A DNA stretch of 39,685 nucleotides from Pseudomonadota bacterium (lineage in GTDB: Bacteria; Pseudomonadota; Gammaproteobacteria; Burkholderiales; Rhodocyclaceae), in assembly GCA_018261895.1 (NCBI GenBank), contig JAGTRT010000026.1:1-39685 (forward strand). Reading direction: 5' to 3'. This document shows positions 8,510 through 17,115 of the stretch, piece after piece. The first letter of the stretch is position 1; each line of letters begins with the position of its first letter. The translations under genes and the position numbers were made by a program. The notes beneath the pieces were generated by a model. That model was given only the letters and a program-made list of their open reading frames with translations, was not told the origin of the DNA and did no database searches.

Positions 8510-10947
8510 CAATCTATCTCCGCACGCTGAATGCGCAGTGAATTTAGGACGACCAGCAGAGAACTGGCCGACATGCCTATACCCGCAATCCACGGCGTTA
8601 CGTAGCCCGTTATCGCCAGCGGCAAGGCCACGAAATTGTACGCGAAGGACCACCAGAGATTCTGGCGGATCACTTGCAGGGTTCGTCTCGCACGCCTCAG
8701 TCCATGGCGCAGATGATCGAGATTTTCGGAAAGCAGGATGAAATCGGATTGCGTTCTGGCGAGCTGAGCACCACCGCCCATGGCCACGGAGACTTGAGCT
8801 TGGGCCAGCACGGGCGCATCGTTTACGCCATCGCCCAGCATTGCCACGATCGCTCCTTCTGCCTGCAATGCAGTCACGCAATCGTGCTTGCCTTGCGGTG
8901 TAACACCGGCCCGAACGTCCGTAATACCCAAGCGCCCGGCGACACGATGCGCGACCGACGGGGCATCACCGGTCAGCAAAACGACCTTCTTGCCCGCCGA
9001 TAGAAGCTCCGAAATCAATGCGGCTGATTCCGGGCGGACTTCATCCCCGATTCGGAACAAGGCCAGGCAGCCGCTTTCGTCGGCGAGCACGACCACGGTA
9101 TCGCCGCTATCCAGCCAACCGGCCGCAGCCTGGGGCAAGCTGGCTGAACTGAGCGCCAAGGCGTAATCCGGACGACCAATGCGACAGCGGCGCCCGGCAA
9201 TTTCCGCCTCAATCCCCTGGCCCGGCTCGTTGAGCGCAGCACTGGCCTCGGCAACGTCCTCGCCGGCAGCAAAGCGCAATGCCGTTGCCACTGGATGCTC
9301 CGAGGCATGCTCCAGGGCGGCGGCCATGGCCAGGCATTCTTCACGGGAAGCAGCCCCCGTGGTCAGCACGTCGACCAGATGCATACGACCGGTGGTCAGT
9401 GTGCCCGTCTTGTCGAAGACAAAATGGGTCGCCCGGGCCAGTGTTTCGATGGCGTGTCCCCGTGTAACCAGCAAGCCATCCTTGGCCAGGGCGCCAGCCG
9501 ACACGGTCAATGCAATCGGCGTGGCCAGAGAAAGCGCACACGGGCAGGTCACCACCAGGACGGAAACCGTGATCCAGAGCGCCTTCGATGGATCGACGAA
9601 ATACCAGCCGACGGCTACCAGAATGGCGACCGCCAACAGGGCAGCGACAAAATAACTGGCGATTCGATCGGCCAGTTCGACGATTTTCGGCTTTTCTGCG
9701 GCAGCCCGTTCCATCAGCTGGATGATTGCCGACAAGCGCGTGCCCTCGCCGACTTCCTCGACCTGCACGACAAGCGGACTTTCGGCGTTGATCGAACCGC
9801 CGGTCACGGCATCACCGGGCGACTTCGGCACGGGCTTGCTTTCCCCCGTCAGCAGTGCCTCGTTGGCGCAACTGATGCCTTCAATGACGCGACCGTCCGC
9901 CGGCACGACATCCCCGGCCCGAACCAGCACGTAGTCGCCGCGACGCAGGTCGGCGACGACGCATTGCTCAGTTTCACGGTCAACCGGAAATTTCGCCATT
10001 TTCTGGGCAAATGCCGGCAGGAGCCTGGCAAGCGCTTCGGTCACACTGACCGCTTTCTGGCGAGCCGCCATTTCGAGGTAGCGCCCACCCAGCAGGAAGA
10101 AGATGAACATCGTGACCGAATCGAAGTAAACCTCGCCGGATTCGGTGAAGGTCGCCCAGCAACTGGCGAGGAACGCCGCCCCCACCCCCAGCGCGACGGG
10201 GACATCCATGCCGACACGGCGGAGCTTGATGTCGCGCCAGGCATGGCGGAAGAAAGGCGCTGAGGAATAAAAGATGACCGGCATGGTCAGCAGCAGGCTG
10301 GCCCAGCGCATGAGACTTTCGATGTCGGGCGCCATTTCGCCGTTGGCGATGTAAACCGGGTAGGCATACATCATCACCTGCATCATGCCGAACCCGGCCA
10401 CCCACAGGCGCCACATGGCGTCGCGCCGTTCCTTGCGGGAGATTTCCTCGTTCTTGGCCGCATCGTACGGATAGGCCCGATAACCGATGGCGGCGATGGC
10501 GGCGAGGATATCCGACAGCTTGATGCGGGTTTCATCCCAGCGCACACGGGCGCGACGGGTAGAGTAATTGATATTGACGGCGGTCACCCCGGGCAGCCGC
10601 CCGACGTGCTGTTCGTTCAGCCAGATGCAGGCAGCGCAGGTAATACCCTCGAGCAGCAACGAGGCCTCGCGCTCGTTTTTGCCCAGTTCCCTGACGAAAC
10701 TTTTCTGGAATTCGGCGTGGTCGTAGAGCGCCAGTTGATCGAGGACGGCCGGCATCGCCTCGCGCGGCGACTCGGGCATCGCGTCGCGACTGCGATAGTA
10801 GTCGGCCAGCCCGTTGTCCACGATCGATTGCGCCACGGCCTGGCAACCGAAACAGCACATGGCCCGCGATTCGCCACCGATGCTTACCGACAGATCGACA
10901 TCGTCGGGGATGGGAAGGCCACAGTGATAGCAGGAAGCGGGAGGCAT
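8509..10947 (-). CDS. ccoI: CcoI/FixI, copper-exporting P1B-type ATPase for cbb3 assembly
   Basis: 812 residues from the ATG at 10947. The N-terminus has a cysteine-rich metal-binding domain (CYHCG, CCFGC) and an HMA domain with GITCAACIW. Then come eight membrane helices with the CPC metal site (VTCPCALSLATP), the phosphorylation motif DKTGTLT, the HP motif (SEHPVA) and GDGVNDAPVL. FixI/CcoI ATPases move copper for the CuB site of cbb3 oxidase. No ribosome-binding site is visible, and a terminator hairpin (10954-10978) ends 6 nt before the ATG. The reading frame is open further upstream to 11067, but that would cross the terminator. Confidence 0.93.
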   Translation of the reverse strand: MPPASCYHCGLPIPDDVDLSVSIGGESRAMCCFGCQAVAQSIVDNGLADYYRSRDAMPESPREAMPAVLDQLALYDHAEFQKSFVRELGKNEREASLLLEGITCAACIWLNEQHVGRLPGVTAVNINYSTRRARVRWDETRIKLSDILAAIAAIGYRAYPYDAAKNEEISRKERRDAMWRLWVAGFGMMQVMMYAYPVYIANGEMAPDIESLMRWASLLLTMPVIFYSSAPFFRHAWRDIKLRRVGMDVPVALGVGAAFLASCWATFTESGEVYFDSVTMFIFFLLGGRYLEMAARQKAVSVTEALARLLPAFAQKMAKFPVDRETEQCVVADLRRGDYVLVRAGDVVPADGRVIEGISCANEALLTGESKPVPKSPGDAVTGGSINAESPLVVQVEEVGEGTRLSAIIQLMERAAAEKPKIVELADRIASYFVAALLAVAILVAVGWYFVDPSKALWITVSVLVVTCPCALSLATPIALTVSAGALAKDGLLVTRGHAIETLARATHFVFDKTGTLTTGRMHLVDVLTTGAASREECLAMAAALEHASEHPVATALRFAAGEDVAEASAALNEPGQGIEAEIAGRRCRIGRPDYALALSSASLPQAAAGWLDSGDTVVVLADESGCLALFRIGDEVRPESAALISELLSAGKKVVLLTGDAPSVAHRVAGRLGITDVRAGVTPQGKHDCVTALQAEGAIVAMLGDGVNDAPVLAQAQVSVAMGGGAQLARTQSDFILLSENLDHLRHGLRRARRTLQVIRQNLWWSFAYNFVALPLAITGYVTPWIAGIGMSASSLLVVLNSLRIQRAEID
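9976..9990 (-). repeat. 15-bp core of the dispersed sequence inside ccoI
   Basis: The minus strand reads TTTCCGGTTGACCGT, identical over 15 bases to the end of the intergenic repeats at 14285-14318 and 27723-27756. The rest of the element is only partly conserved here (CGCCA on the plus strand, one base offset). It encodes FPVDR in the linker region of CcoI. Confidence 0.35.
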
Positions 10948-10953
10948 ACAATG

Positions 10954-10978
10954 AAAAAGGCACCGAAGTGCCTTTTTT
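10954..10978 (-). terminator. Intrinsic terminator between the SDR gene and ccoI
   Basis: A 10-bp stem AAAAAGGCAC/GTGCCTTTTT with a CGAA loop on the plus strand, T-runs on both sides, so it can work in both directions. It ends the leftward SDR transcript and lies immediately before the ccoI ATG. Confidence 0.85.
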
Positions 10979-11005
10979 GGGTCAAGGACGGGTCCGAAGT
11001 ATAGT

Positions 11006-11773
11006 TTATTTGACGCCCATCCGGATGGCGCCATCCAGACGGATGGTTTCGCCATTGAGGTAGGCATTTTCGGCGATGTGGCGGACCAGCGCGGCGTACT
11101 CGGCCGGCTTGCCCATGCGGGTCGGGAACGGGACCATCTTGTTCAGCGAGTCCTGAACTTCCGGCGGCATGCCGAGCAGCATCGGCGTTTCCATGATGCC
11201 CGGGGCAATGGTCACGCAGCGGATGCCGCTCCGCGCCAGTTCGCGGGCAACCGGCAGGGTCAGGGCGACGATGCCGCCCTTGGATGCGGCGTAGGCGGCC
11301 TGACCGAGCTGGCCTTCATAGGCTGCGACGGAGGCGGTATTGACGATGACGCCACGCTCGCCGCCTTCATCCGGCTCGTGCTTCATCATGGCGTCGGCGG
11401 CCAGACGCAGCATGTTGAAGGTGCCAACCAGATTGATGTTGATGACCTTGGCGAAACTTTCCAGGCGGTGCGGCCCTTCCTTGCCGAGGACCTTTTCGGC
11501 TGGCGCCACGCCGGCACAATTCACCAGACCGTGCAGCGAACCGAATGCCGACAAGGCGGTCGCGACGGCATTTTGCGCCGAGGCCTCGTTGGCCACATCG
11601 GTCTCGACGAAACGGGCATTCGCCCCCAACTCAGCCGCAACCCGTTCGCCGGCTTCGCGATTCAGGTCAACCAGCACGACTTTCGCGCCGGCACTCGCCA
11701 AACCCCGTGCCGTTGCCTCACCCAGCCCGGAACCTGCGCCGGTGACCAGAAATACCTTGTCCTTAATTTGCAT
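11006..11773 (-). CDS. Short-chain dehydrogenase, 3-hydroxyacyl-CoA dehydrogenase type
   Basis: 255 residues of the classical SDR family. TGAGSGLG near residue 12 binds NAD(P), NCAGVAP is the NNAG-type motif, [19 protein letters not shown] contains the Ser and the YxxxK pair, and [11 protein letters not shown] follows. The overall pattern ([38 protein letters not shown]) resembles type-II 3-hydroxyacyl-CoA dehydrogenases acting in beta-oxidation or branched-chain amino acid breakdown. The start at 11773 has GGGAGAG upstream. It is a single gene with a terminator, divergent from the REC-GGDEF gene. The substrate is inferred from resemblance only. Confidence 0.88.
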   Translation of the reverse strand: MQIKDKVFLVTGAGSGLGEATARGLASAGAKVVLVDLNREAGERVAAELGANARFVETDVANEASAQNAVATALSAFGSLHGLVNCAGVAPAEKVLGKEGPHRLESFAKVININLVGTFNMLRLAADAMMKHEPDEGGERGVIVNTASVAAYEGQLGQAAYAASKGGIVALTLPVARELARSGIRCVTIAPGIMETPMLLGMPPEVQDSLNKMVPFPTRMGKPAEYAALVRHIAENAYLNGETIRLDGAIRMGVK

Positions 11774-11937
11774 GGCTACTCTCCCGATTATCTGTGACAT
11801 TTCCAGACGGTACCGTATGGAAAAACCGCCACATATTACTCCACGCGGGCTTGATCGAAAATGCCCTTTGCGGTCGATCGCGTGCCGGCAAAGTGCTATG
11901 ATCGAAAGATATTCCGATCCCTCCAGGCCATTTGACC

Positions 11938-12909
11938 ATGCCCTTGCCGGCAGCCCACGACCCATCCAAGCCGACCGTGCTGGTCATCGACCCCTCGGCC
12001 GGCAATCGGGCCCTGATTTGCGAATGCCTTGGCCAGTTGCCTGACATCCGCACGCTATCCACCGGCGATGCCGAACAAGCCCTGACGATATTCCGGGAAA
12101 CCTCGCCGAGCCTTGTCCTGCTCGACACGACCCTGCCGGACACCAATGGCATCGAACTCACGCTCAAGATCCGGGCCTGGGAACAATCGCGGATCGATGC
12201 GGGCATTTCGCCATGGACGCCCATCGTCTTCCTGTCCTCGGCCAGCGACGAGAGCACGCTCGCCCAGGGCATCATGGCCGGCGGTGACGATTTCCTGAGC
12301 AAGCCTGTTCCCGAGGTCGTCCTGCTCGCCAAGGTGCGCGCCATGCTGCGCATTTCGACCCGGCAACAGGAAATCTGCGAGGTGCACCGGCAACTCAAGG
12401 AAATCGCCATTCTCGACAGCTTGACCGGCATCCCCAACCGTCGGCATTTCGACGACACGCTGGTCACCGAGTGGAAACGCTGCCTGCGCAACGACATTCC
12501 GCTCAGCATCGTGCTCAGCGATGTCGATTTTTTCAAGCAATTCAATGACATTTACGGCCACCAGGCAGGGGATTCCTGCCTCAAGGCGGTGGCCAGTTCG
12601 CTCAGCGAGTCGCTCTTCAGGGTGGAAGACACGGTGGCCCGCTATGGTGGCGAGGAGTTTGTCGCCATCCTGCCGGGGACCGATGCGAGCGGCGCCCTGG
12701 CCGTGGCCGAGCGCATGCGGCAGTCGGCGCGCGACCTGTGCATCCCGCACGAGCGCGGCATCGACGGTCGCGTTTCCTGCAGTTTCGGCGTGGCCAGCAC
12801 GCTGCCGAGCACCGAGAAGGGCCCGCAACAACTCGTCAGGGTGGCGGATGCCAGCCTGTATGCGGCCAAGAACGCCGGCCGCAACCGCGTCGCCCTCAAG
12901 CAGGACTGA
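11938..12909 (+). CDS. Response regulator with GGDEF domain (diguanylate cyclase)
   Basis: About 323 residues. The N-terminal receiver domain ([15 protein letters not shown]; phosphorylation Asp in VLLDTTLPD; Lys in FLSKPVPE) is joined to a GGDEF domain with [28 protein letters not shown] and the active motif GGEEF. RVED lies five residues before GGEEF, matching the RxxD inhibitory c-di-GMP site. It should make c-di-GMP in response to phosphorylation, by a kinase not seen here. The ATG at 11938 is used; a TTG two codons earlier is possible. The gene is monocistronic. Confidence 0.92.
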   Translation: MPLPAAHDPSKPTVLVIDPSAGNRALICECLGQLPDIRTLSTGDAEQALTIFRETSPSLVLLDTTLPDTNGIELTLKIRAWEQSRIDAGISPWTPIVFLSSASDESTLAQGIMAGGDDFLSKPVPEVVLLAKVRAMLRISTRQQEICEVHRQLKEIAILDSLTGIPNRRHFDDTLVTEWKRCLRNDIPLSIVLSDVDFFKQFNDIYGHQAGDSCLKAVASSLSESLFRVEDTVARYGGEEFVAILPGTDASGALAVAERMRQSARDLCIPHERGIDGRVSCSFGVASTLPSTEKGPQQLVRVADASLYAAKNAGRNRVALKQD

Positions 12910-12936
12910 CGTTTCCCCGGCGGCCGGTTTTCCGGC

Positions 12937-12967
12937 AAAAAAATGCCCCGGAATCGCTTCCGGGGCA
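12937..12967 (-). terminator. Intrinsic terminator after nifS
   Basis: A perfect 10-bp stem TGCCCCGGAA/TTCCGGGGCA with a 4-nt loop, followed on the minus strand by seven T. It closes the iscA-nifU-nifS unit. Confidence 0.92.
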
Positions 12968-13032
12968 AACCGAGGTTGCTGCAGAGAGAGACTGTTCGCG
13001 CCGCCGGGCCTCAGGCGGTGGCGCGTCCGCCG

Positions 13033-14247
13033 TCAGGCGTAGGTTGGGGCGAAGGCTGCTTCCGGGTTGGCCGCCGGTCCCTTGTCGGTCCAGTACGGCG
13101 AGAGCTTGCGCAACTGGGCGACGATGGGTGGAACGGCCGCAATCACGCGATCGACTTCCTCTTCGGTGTTGTAGACCGACAGCGAGAAGCGGATCGTGCC
13201 GTGGGCGGCGGTGTAGGGAATGCCCATGGCGCGCATGACATGCGACGGTTCGAGCGAGCCGGACGTACAGGCCGAGCCGGAGCTGCAGGCAATGCCGACT
13301 TTGTTCAACAACAACAGGATGGCCTCGCCTTCGATGTATTCGAAGGCAATGTTGCTGGTATTGGGCAGGCGGTTGGAGACGTCGCCAGTCGGGAAGCAAT
13401 GGGTGATCTGGCTCAGGATACCGGCTTCCAGCTTGTCGCGCAGGCGGCGGACTTCGGTATTTTCGACGGCCATTTTCTGCTGGGCGAGTTCGCAGGCCAT
13501 GCCGAGCGCAACGATGGACGCCGAGTTCTCGGTACCGGCACGACGACCGCGTTCCTGATGACCACCGCGGAGCAACGGACGGAAACGGCAGCCGCGACGC
13601 AGGTAGAGGACGCCGATGCCCTTAGGCGCATGCAGCTTGTGCCCGGACAGCGACAGCATGTCGATCTTGGTGTTCTTGAGATCGATGGGAATCTTGCCGA
13701 CGGCCTGCACGGCGTCGGTATGGAACATGATGCCTTTGGCGGCCGCCAGTTCGGCCATTTCCTCAACCGGGAAGATGGTACCCGTCTCGTTGTTGGCCCA
13801 CATGGCCGAAACGATTGCGACGCGGTCGTGGAGCAGCGACTTGTATTCGTCCATGTCGATGCGGCCCTTCTTGTCCACTTTCAGCTTGTGGACGATGTAG
13901 CCCTCCTTCTCGAGCCAATCGCACAGGGTCAGGATAGCCGGATGCTCGACGTTGGTCGTGATGACCGTGTTGCGTTCCGGTTGGGCCTTGAGCGCCGAGA
14001 GAATGGCAGTCGAGTCGGACTCGGTGCCGCAGGAGGTGAAGATGATTTCGGAGTCGTGCTCGGCGCCAAGCAGCGCCTGAACCTGGCTGCGGGCTTTCTT
14101 GAGCGCCTTGCCGACTTCGCTGCCGAAGGCATGAATCGACGAGGCGTTACCGAAATGCTCCGTGAAAAACGGCAGCATGGCTTCGACCACAGCGGGGTCG
14201 ACCCGCGTCGTGGCGTTGTTGTCCAGGTAGATCGGTTTCGGTTCCAT
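13033..14247 (-). CDS. nifS: NifS, cysteine desulfurase
   Basis: 404 residues. It is a PLP enzyme that takes sulfur from cysteine for the nitrogenase Fe-S clusters. It opens IYLDNNATTRVDP; the PLP lysine is in LSGHKLHAPKG; NVEHPAIL and HTDAVQAVGK are conserved; the catalytic cysteine is in SSGSACTSGSLEPSHVMRAMG. The call of NifS rather than IscS rests on its place after nifU and under a NifA-type promoter. CGAGGA lies upstream of the ATG. The C-terminal tail is longer than in IscS. Confidence 0.95.
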   Translation of the reverse strand: MEPKPIYLDNNATTRVDPAVVEAMLPFFTEHFGNASSIHAFGSEVGKALKKARSQVQALLGAEHDSEIIFTSCGTESDSTAILSALKAQPERNTVITTNVEHPAILTLCDWLEKEGYIVHKLKVDKKGRIDMDEYKSLLHDRVAIVSAMWANNETGTIFPVEEMAELAAAKGIMFHTDAVQAVGKIPIDLKNTKIDMLSLSGHKLHAPKGIGVLYLRRGCRFRPLLRGGHQERGRRAGTENSASIVALGMACELAQQKMAVENTEVRRLRDKLEAGILSQITHCFPTGDVSNRLPNTSNIAFEYIEGEAILLLLNKVGIACSSGSACTSGSLEPSHVMRAMGIPYTAAHGTIRFSLSVYNTEEEVDRVIAAVPPIVAQLRKLSPYWTDKGPAANPEAAFAPTYA

Positions 14248-14284
14248 GGCGCGGTCCTCGGGTTCTGTAGGGATTGGGGTCGAT

Positions 14285-14318
14285 ATTTTGATTTTGGCGA
14301 TTTTTTCCGGTTGACCGT
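14285..14318 (+). repeat. Dispersed 34-bp sequence, copy between nifU and nifS
   Basis: Identical at 30 of 34 positions to 27723-27756, with the exact core TTTTTTCCGGTTGACCGT. Preceded by ATTTTGATTTTGGC. It lies directly downstream of an imperfect GC-rich hairpin (14319-14340) in the direction of nif transcription. Confidence 0.75.
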
Positions 14319-14340
14319 GGAAGCCCCCTCAGGGGCCTCC
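14319..14340 (-). other. Hairpin in the nifU-nifS gap
   Basis: GCCCC/GGGGC with a 4-nt loop, extended outward by GGA/TCC across one mismatch. It begins 3 nt after the nifU stop and has no T-run, so it could stabilise the nifU 3' end or attenuate nifS rather than terminate fully. Confidence 0.4.
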
Positions 14341-14342
14341 GA

Positions 14343-15239
14343 TCAAGCCTCGACGGGCATGTGCGACGACGGCAGCACCTGCACCAACTCGCCCAGCGCT
14401 TCGATCATCTTCTGCTGGATGCCGCCGAGCGTGGCCGCTTCCATCATGCAACCGGAACAGGCGCCCTTCAGATGCACGTAGATCTTCTTGCCCTGGACGT
14501 CGGCCAGTTCGACATCGCCGTGATCGCGTTGCAGCATCGGACGGACCGACTCCAGCACTTCCTGGATCTTGGCGATCTTCTCGACGATCGACAGCTTCTT
14601 GGCCGGCGGCTTCGGTGCTTCCGGCGTGGCCGGGCAAACGGCCGGCGGCGAGGTCTCGCCCATGCCCGGACGTTCGGCCTTCACCTTGGCCAGGATTTCC
14701 TCGATGCCTTCGTGGCACGCGGCGCAACCGCCACCCGCCTTGGTGTAGAAAGTGACTTCCTCGACCGTATTCAGGTTGTTGGCCTTGACCACATCCTCGA
14801 TCATCACGGCGTCGATGGCGAAGCACTTGCAAATCAGGGCGCCTTCCTCGTGATCATCGGACCACTCCTCGCCACGGTAGTTGGCGATGGCGGCCTGCAG
14901 TGCTTCGCGGCCCATGACCGAGCAGTGCATCTTTTCCGGCGGCAGGCCGTCGAGGTAATCAGCGATGTTCTGGTTGGACACTTCGAGCGCCTGATCCAGC
15001 GTCATGCCCTTGATGATCTCGGTCAGCGCCGACGACGAGGCGATGGCCGAACCGCAGCCGAAGGTCTGGAAATGCGCGTCCTGGATGATCTCGGTTTCCG
15101 GATCGACCTTGAGCATGAGGCGCAGCGCGTCACCGCACTGGATGGAACCGACGTCGCCGATGCCGTTCGCTTCTTCCAGCGGGCCGGAATTGCGCGGGTT
15201 GAAGAAGTGTTCGCGAACCTTGTCTGAATATTCCCACAT
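14343..15239 (-). CDS. nifU: NifU, three-domain Fe-S cluster scaffold
   Basis: 298 residues with the complete NifU architecture. The N-terminal IscU-like domain carries Cys in IQCGDAL (35), [11 protein letters not shown] (62) and MHCSVMG (106). The central domain has a permanent [2Fe-2S] site (ICKCF and GGCAACH). The C-terminal Nfu domain has GACSGCMM. It builds clusters from NifS sulfur and passes them to nitrogenase components. AAGGAGAG precedes the ATG, which is 12 nt after the iscA stop. Confidence 0.97.
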   Translation of the reverse strand: MWEYSDKVREHFFNPRNSGPLEEANGIGDVGSIQCGDALRLMLKVDPETEIIQDAHFQTFGCGSAIASSSALTEIIKGMTLDQALEVSNQNIADYLDGLPPEKMHCSVMGREALQAAIANYRGEEWSDDHEEGALICKCFAIDAVMIEDVVKANNLNTVEEVTFYTKAGGGCAACHEGIEEILAKVKAERPGMGETSPPAVCPATPEAPKPPAKKLSIVEKIAKIQEVLESVRPMLQRDHGDVELADVQGKKIYVHLKGACSGCMMEAATLGGIQQKMIEALGELVQVLPSSHMPVEA

Positions 15240-15251
15240 GTCTTTCTCTCC

Positions 15252-15575
15252 TTAGATCGAGAACGAAGAGCCGCAGGAACACTGGGCGCTGGCGTTGGGG
15301 TTGTCGAACTTGAACCCGGTGTGGGTCAGCGTGTCGACGAAATCGACGGTCACGTTGTCGATCATCGGGAAGGTCATCGGATCGACCAGCAGCTTGACGC
15401 CCTCGACTTCCAGTTCCCAGTCATCTTCAGCCTTGTCGGCTTCGAGCTTCATGCCGTATTGCAGGCCGGAGCAACCGCCGCCCGAAATGGTCAGGCGCAG
15501 CCCGATCACGGGCGTTTCGGAACCGCGGATAAAACGTTGAACGGCCTTAACGGCAGCGGGTGTCAGATTGATCAT
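15252..15575 (-). CDS. iscA: NifIscA/HesB-type Fe-S assembly protein
   Basis: 107 residues. It opens MINLTPAAVKAVQRFI, and the three ligand cysteines of A-type carriers are visible: GGGCSGLQYG and SAQCSCGSSF. These proteins carry iron or clusters to target proteins. The start at 15575 has GGGAGA upstream and lies just after the sigma-54 element; a longer frame to 15623 would begin inside the promoter. It is the first gene of iscA-nifU-nifS, so a nif-specific paralogue is likely. Confidence 0.94.
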   Translation of the reverse strand: MINLTPAAVKAVQRFIRGSETPVIGLRLTISGGGCSGLQYGMKLEADKAEDDWELEVEGVKLLVDPMTFPMIDNVTVDFVDTLTHTGFKFDNPNASAQCSCGSSFSI

Positions 15576-15606
15576 GGCGATTCTCCCAGAGTAGATGACC
15601 TGATAT

Positions 15607-15622
15607 TGCAAGGGGCGTGCCA
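15607..15622 (-). promoter_or_regulatory. Sigma-54 -24/-12 promoter of iscA-nifU-nifS
   Basis: Reads TGGCACGCCCCTTGCA on the minus strand: GG and GC separated by ten bases, with full -24 (TGGCAC) and -12 (TTGCA) blocks. It lies about 32 nt before the iscA ATG. A NifA site is 88 bp upstream (centre to centre). Confidence 0.92.
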
Positions 15623-15649
15623 CGTCGGAAAAACAAGCAAATACTTAAT

Positions 15650-15662
15650 ATTCAAATACTTG
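15650..15662 (+). promoter_or_regulatory. Possible IHF site between UAS and promoter of iscA
   Basis: ATTCAAatacTTG differs at one position from the IHF consensus WATCAA-N4-TTR and lies in an AT-rich stretch between the NifA site and the -24/-12 element, where IHF usually bends the DNA. Confidence 0.45.
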
Positions 15663-15688
15663 ACAAAACCACTTTGGCATTATGGCTT

Positions 15689-15704
15689 TGTCGCATTCGC
15701 GACA
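15689..15704. promoter_or_regulatory. NifA upstream activator site of iscA-nifU-nifS
   Basis: TGTCGCATTCGCGACA, a full TGT-N10-ACA site that is palindromic in six bases on each side. The stretch from 15576 to 15915 has no gene: it holds the promoter, a possible IHF site and this UAS; nothing else was recognised from 15705 to 15915. Confidence 0.88.
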
Positions 15705-15915
15705 ATCCCCGACAGGTGGCGGATTCCGGACGAACAGGCCGGCAAATTCGGCGGGAACAAAAACTGAGCCCGGCAACTCTATTACTTGCCGAAACGCAGA
15801 TGCCACGGCATTCTCCGCGCCCGGCACCGTGAAGCCCTGGCATGGAAACATTTCCGGATGGCCATGGGTACGCTCCGTGCTAATCATCGATCAAACCATT
15901 GATGGATATAACGAC

Positions 15916-16422
15916 ATGACCGCCCCCCGGCAAATCAGCTTCCTCGAATTCGCGGGTCCCGGCATCGACTTCCCCTCCGATGCGATGCGCGTGACCGATC
16001 GCGAAGCGAAGGACATCCTCGCCGCCCTCGCCGTCCAGAGCTGGACGCCACCGCAAGCCGTCAAATCACTGGCGGATTCCGGCTACTCGATCCGCCATGC
16101 CAGCGACACCTACGACACGGCGCTCTTCGGCCCCGACGGCATGGTCGGCTTCTACGCCGGCTCCTACCTGTGGATAGCGCCCGAACATCGCGGCAAGGGC
16201 CTGTCCATACCGCTCATCGTCGCAGCGGCGGAACAGCGCGGCGGTTGCATCATGCCGCCTGGCGTCGTGCTGCAGGGGTATACGCCGGCTGGACTGGCCG
16301 CGCATCGCAAGGCCCACCAGCTGGCCATGCAGGACATTGGCGGGGAACTCAGCCGAGAACGTGCTCGTACGCCCGGCGCAGCAGATTGCGTTCAACTTCG
16401 CTTAGCTGGCGCGATTCGGTAA
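15916..16422 (+). CDS. GNAT-like acetyltransferase, function unknown
   Basis: 168 residues from the ATG at 15916. The core LWIAPEHRGKGLSIPLIVAAAEQRG fits the acetyl-CoA-binding motif A of GNAT enzymes (R/Q-x-x-G-x-G/A). The preceding YDTALFGPDGMVGFYAGSY could be the beta strands of the fold. The upstream ribosome-binding site is weak, and an upstream continuation of the frame cannot be excluded. Its 3' end overlaps the end of the converging gene at 16349-16765 by 74 nt. It is transcribed away from iscA. The substrate is unknown. Confidence 0.65.
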   Translation: MTAPRQISFLEFAGPGIDFPSDAMRVTDREAKDILAALAVQSWTPPQAVKSLADSGYSIRHASDTYDTALFGPDGMVGFYAGSYLWIAPEHRGKGLSIPLIVAAAEQRGGCIMPPGVVLQGYTPAGLAAHRKAHQLAMQDIGGELSRERARTPGAADCVQLRLAGAIR

Positions 16423-16765
16423 GGGCGATAAACCGGCTGCTCGTGCGATTCGCCGCGTCGAACGGCGGATCGACTCCGGAAAACGCTGCCAACAGGACGG
16501 GCACATCGCCATCCGGCGTATCGACCCAGGCCTGAAAATCGGCCACCGGCTCGATGCCGCCCTCGGGCAATCCCAGATGAATTTCCGCCTCGCGGACGAT
16601 CGCCGTCGGGTGGAACTGCAGGGTCGGCGAGTAATCCTCGTCGCGCAGCGCCGACAAGACCGGCAGGGGCTTGAAGGCGACCACGCCGGAACTCAGGCAC
16701 AAAAAGCGGACACGACCGCTGGTCGCCTGCTTGTGCAGCAATATCAACCGGGGCTGAACGGTCAT
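16349..16765 (-). CDS. Unrecognised protein, last gene of the nifN operon
   Basis: 138 residues, not recognised. It opens with TVQPRLILLHKQA; the middle carries FKPLPVLSALRDEDYSPTLQFHPTAIVREAEIHLGLPE, and the end SEVERNLLRRAYEHVLG. It appears soluble, with no cysteine motif, membrane segment or signal peptide. It starts 3 nt after the gene before it, so it is cotranscribed with nifN-nifX-fdxB. A nitrogen-fixation accessory role is inferred from position. It is the promoter-distal gene of the operon and overlaps the converging GNAT-like gene by 74 nt. Confidence 0.8.
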   Translation of the reverse strand: MTVQPRLILLHKQATSGRVRFLCLSSGVVAFKPLPVLSALRDEDYSPTLQFHPTAIVREAEIHLGLPEGGIEPVADFQAWVDTPDGDVPVLLAAFSGVDPPFDAANRTSSRFIALTESRQLSEVERNLLRRAYEHVLG

Positions 16766-16768
16766 TGC

Positions 16769-17113
16769 CTACTTCATGAACTCGGCCATCACGGCCTCGC
16801 CGCGCAAGGCCGGCGGACGTCCCCAGATCTGGACCGAATCGACATATTGGTCTTCATTCTCCGGGTGCGCCAGCAAGACCTGGTACTCGGCAAAGACCCG
16901 ACCGTCCGGAAAGAAGGTCGCCTTGCCGAATCGGGCCTTGCCCCGCCAATAGGCCAGCACGCTGACCTCCTGCGAGAACGGGTCCGTCGTTTCCTCGAAC
17001 ACGGCCTCGGCCCAGATCGGCTCGTCGCCGATCGACAGGCCCAGTTTCTCCACCTGAGCGCGCAGGGCGGCGCACACGGCCTCGCCCAGCGCAGCCTCAG
17101 GCAGCGTCGTCAT
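16769..17113 (-). CDS. Unrecognised protein downstream of fdxB
   Basis: 114 residues from the ATG at 17113. It is a soluble, acidic protein without cysteine clusters. The sequence suggests an alpha/beta fold: an N-terminal helix (LGEAVCAALRAQVEKLG), several strands (EPIWAEAVFEETTDPF, VSVLAYWRGKARFGKATFFPDGRVFAEYQVLL) and a tail with SVQIWGRPPALRG. It starts 2 nt after the fdxB stop and is 3 nt before the next gene, so it belongs to the nifN operon. The function is unknown. Confidence 0.8.
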   Translation of the reverse strand: MTTLPEAALGEAVCAALRAQVEKLGLSIGDEPIWAEAVFEETTDPFSQEVSVLAYWRGKARFGKATFFPDGRVFAEYQVLLAHPENEDQYVDSVQIWGRPPALRGEAVMAEFMK

Positions 17114-17115
17114 GC

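Noticed and set aside
12943..14481. A 512-residue plus-strand frame covering nifS
   Set aside because: An antisense shadow; it crosses the terminator of the nif unit, the nifU-nifS gap and the repeat.
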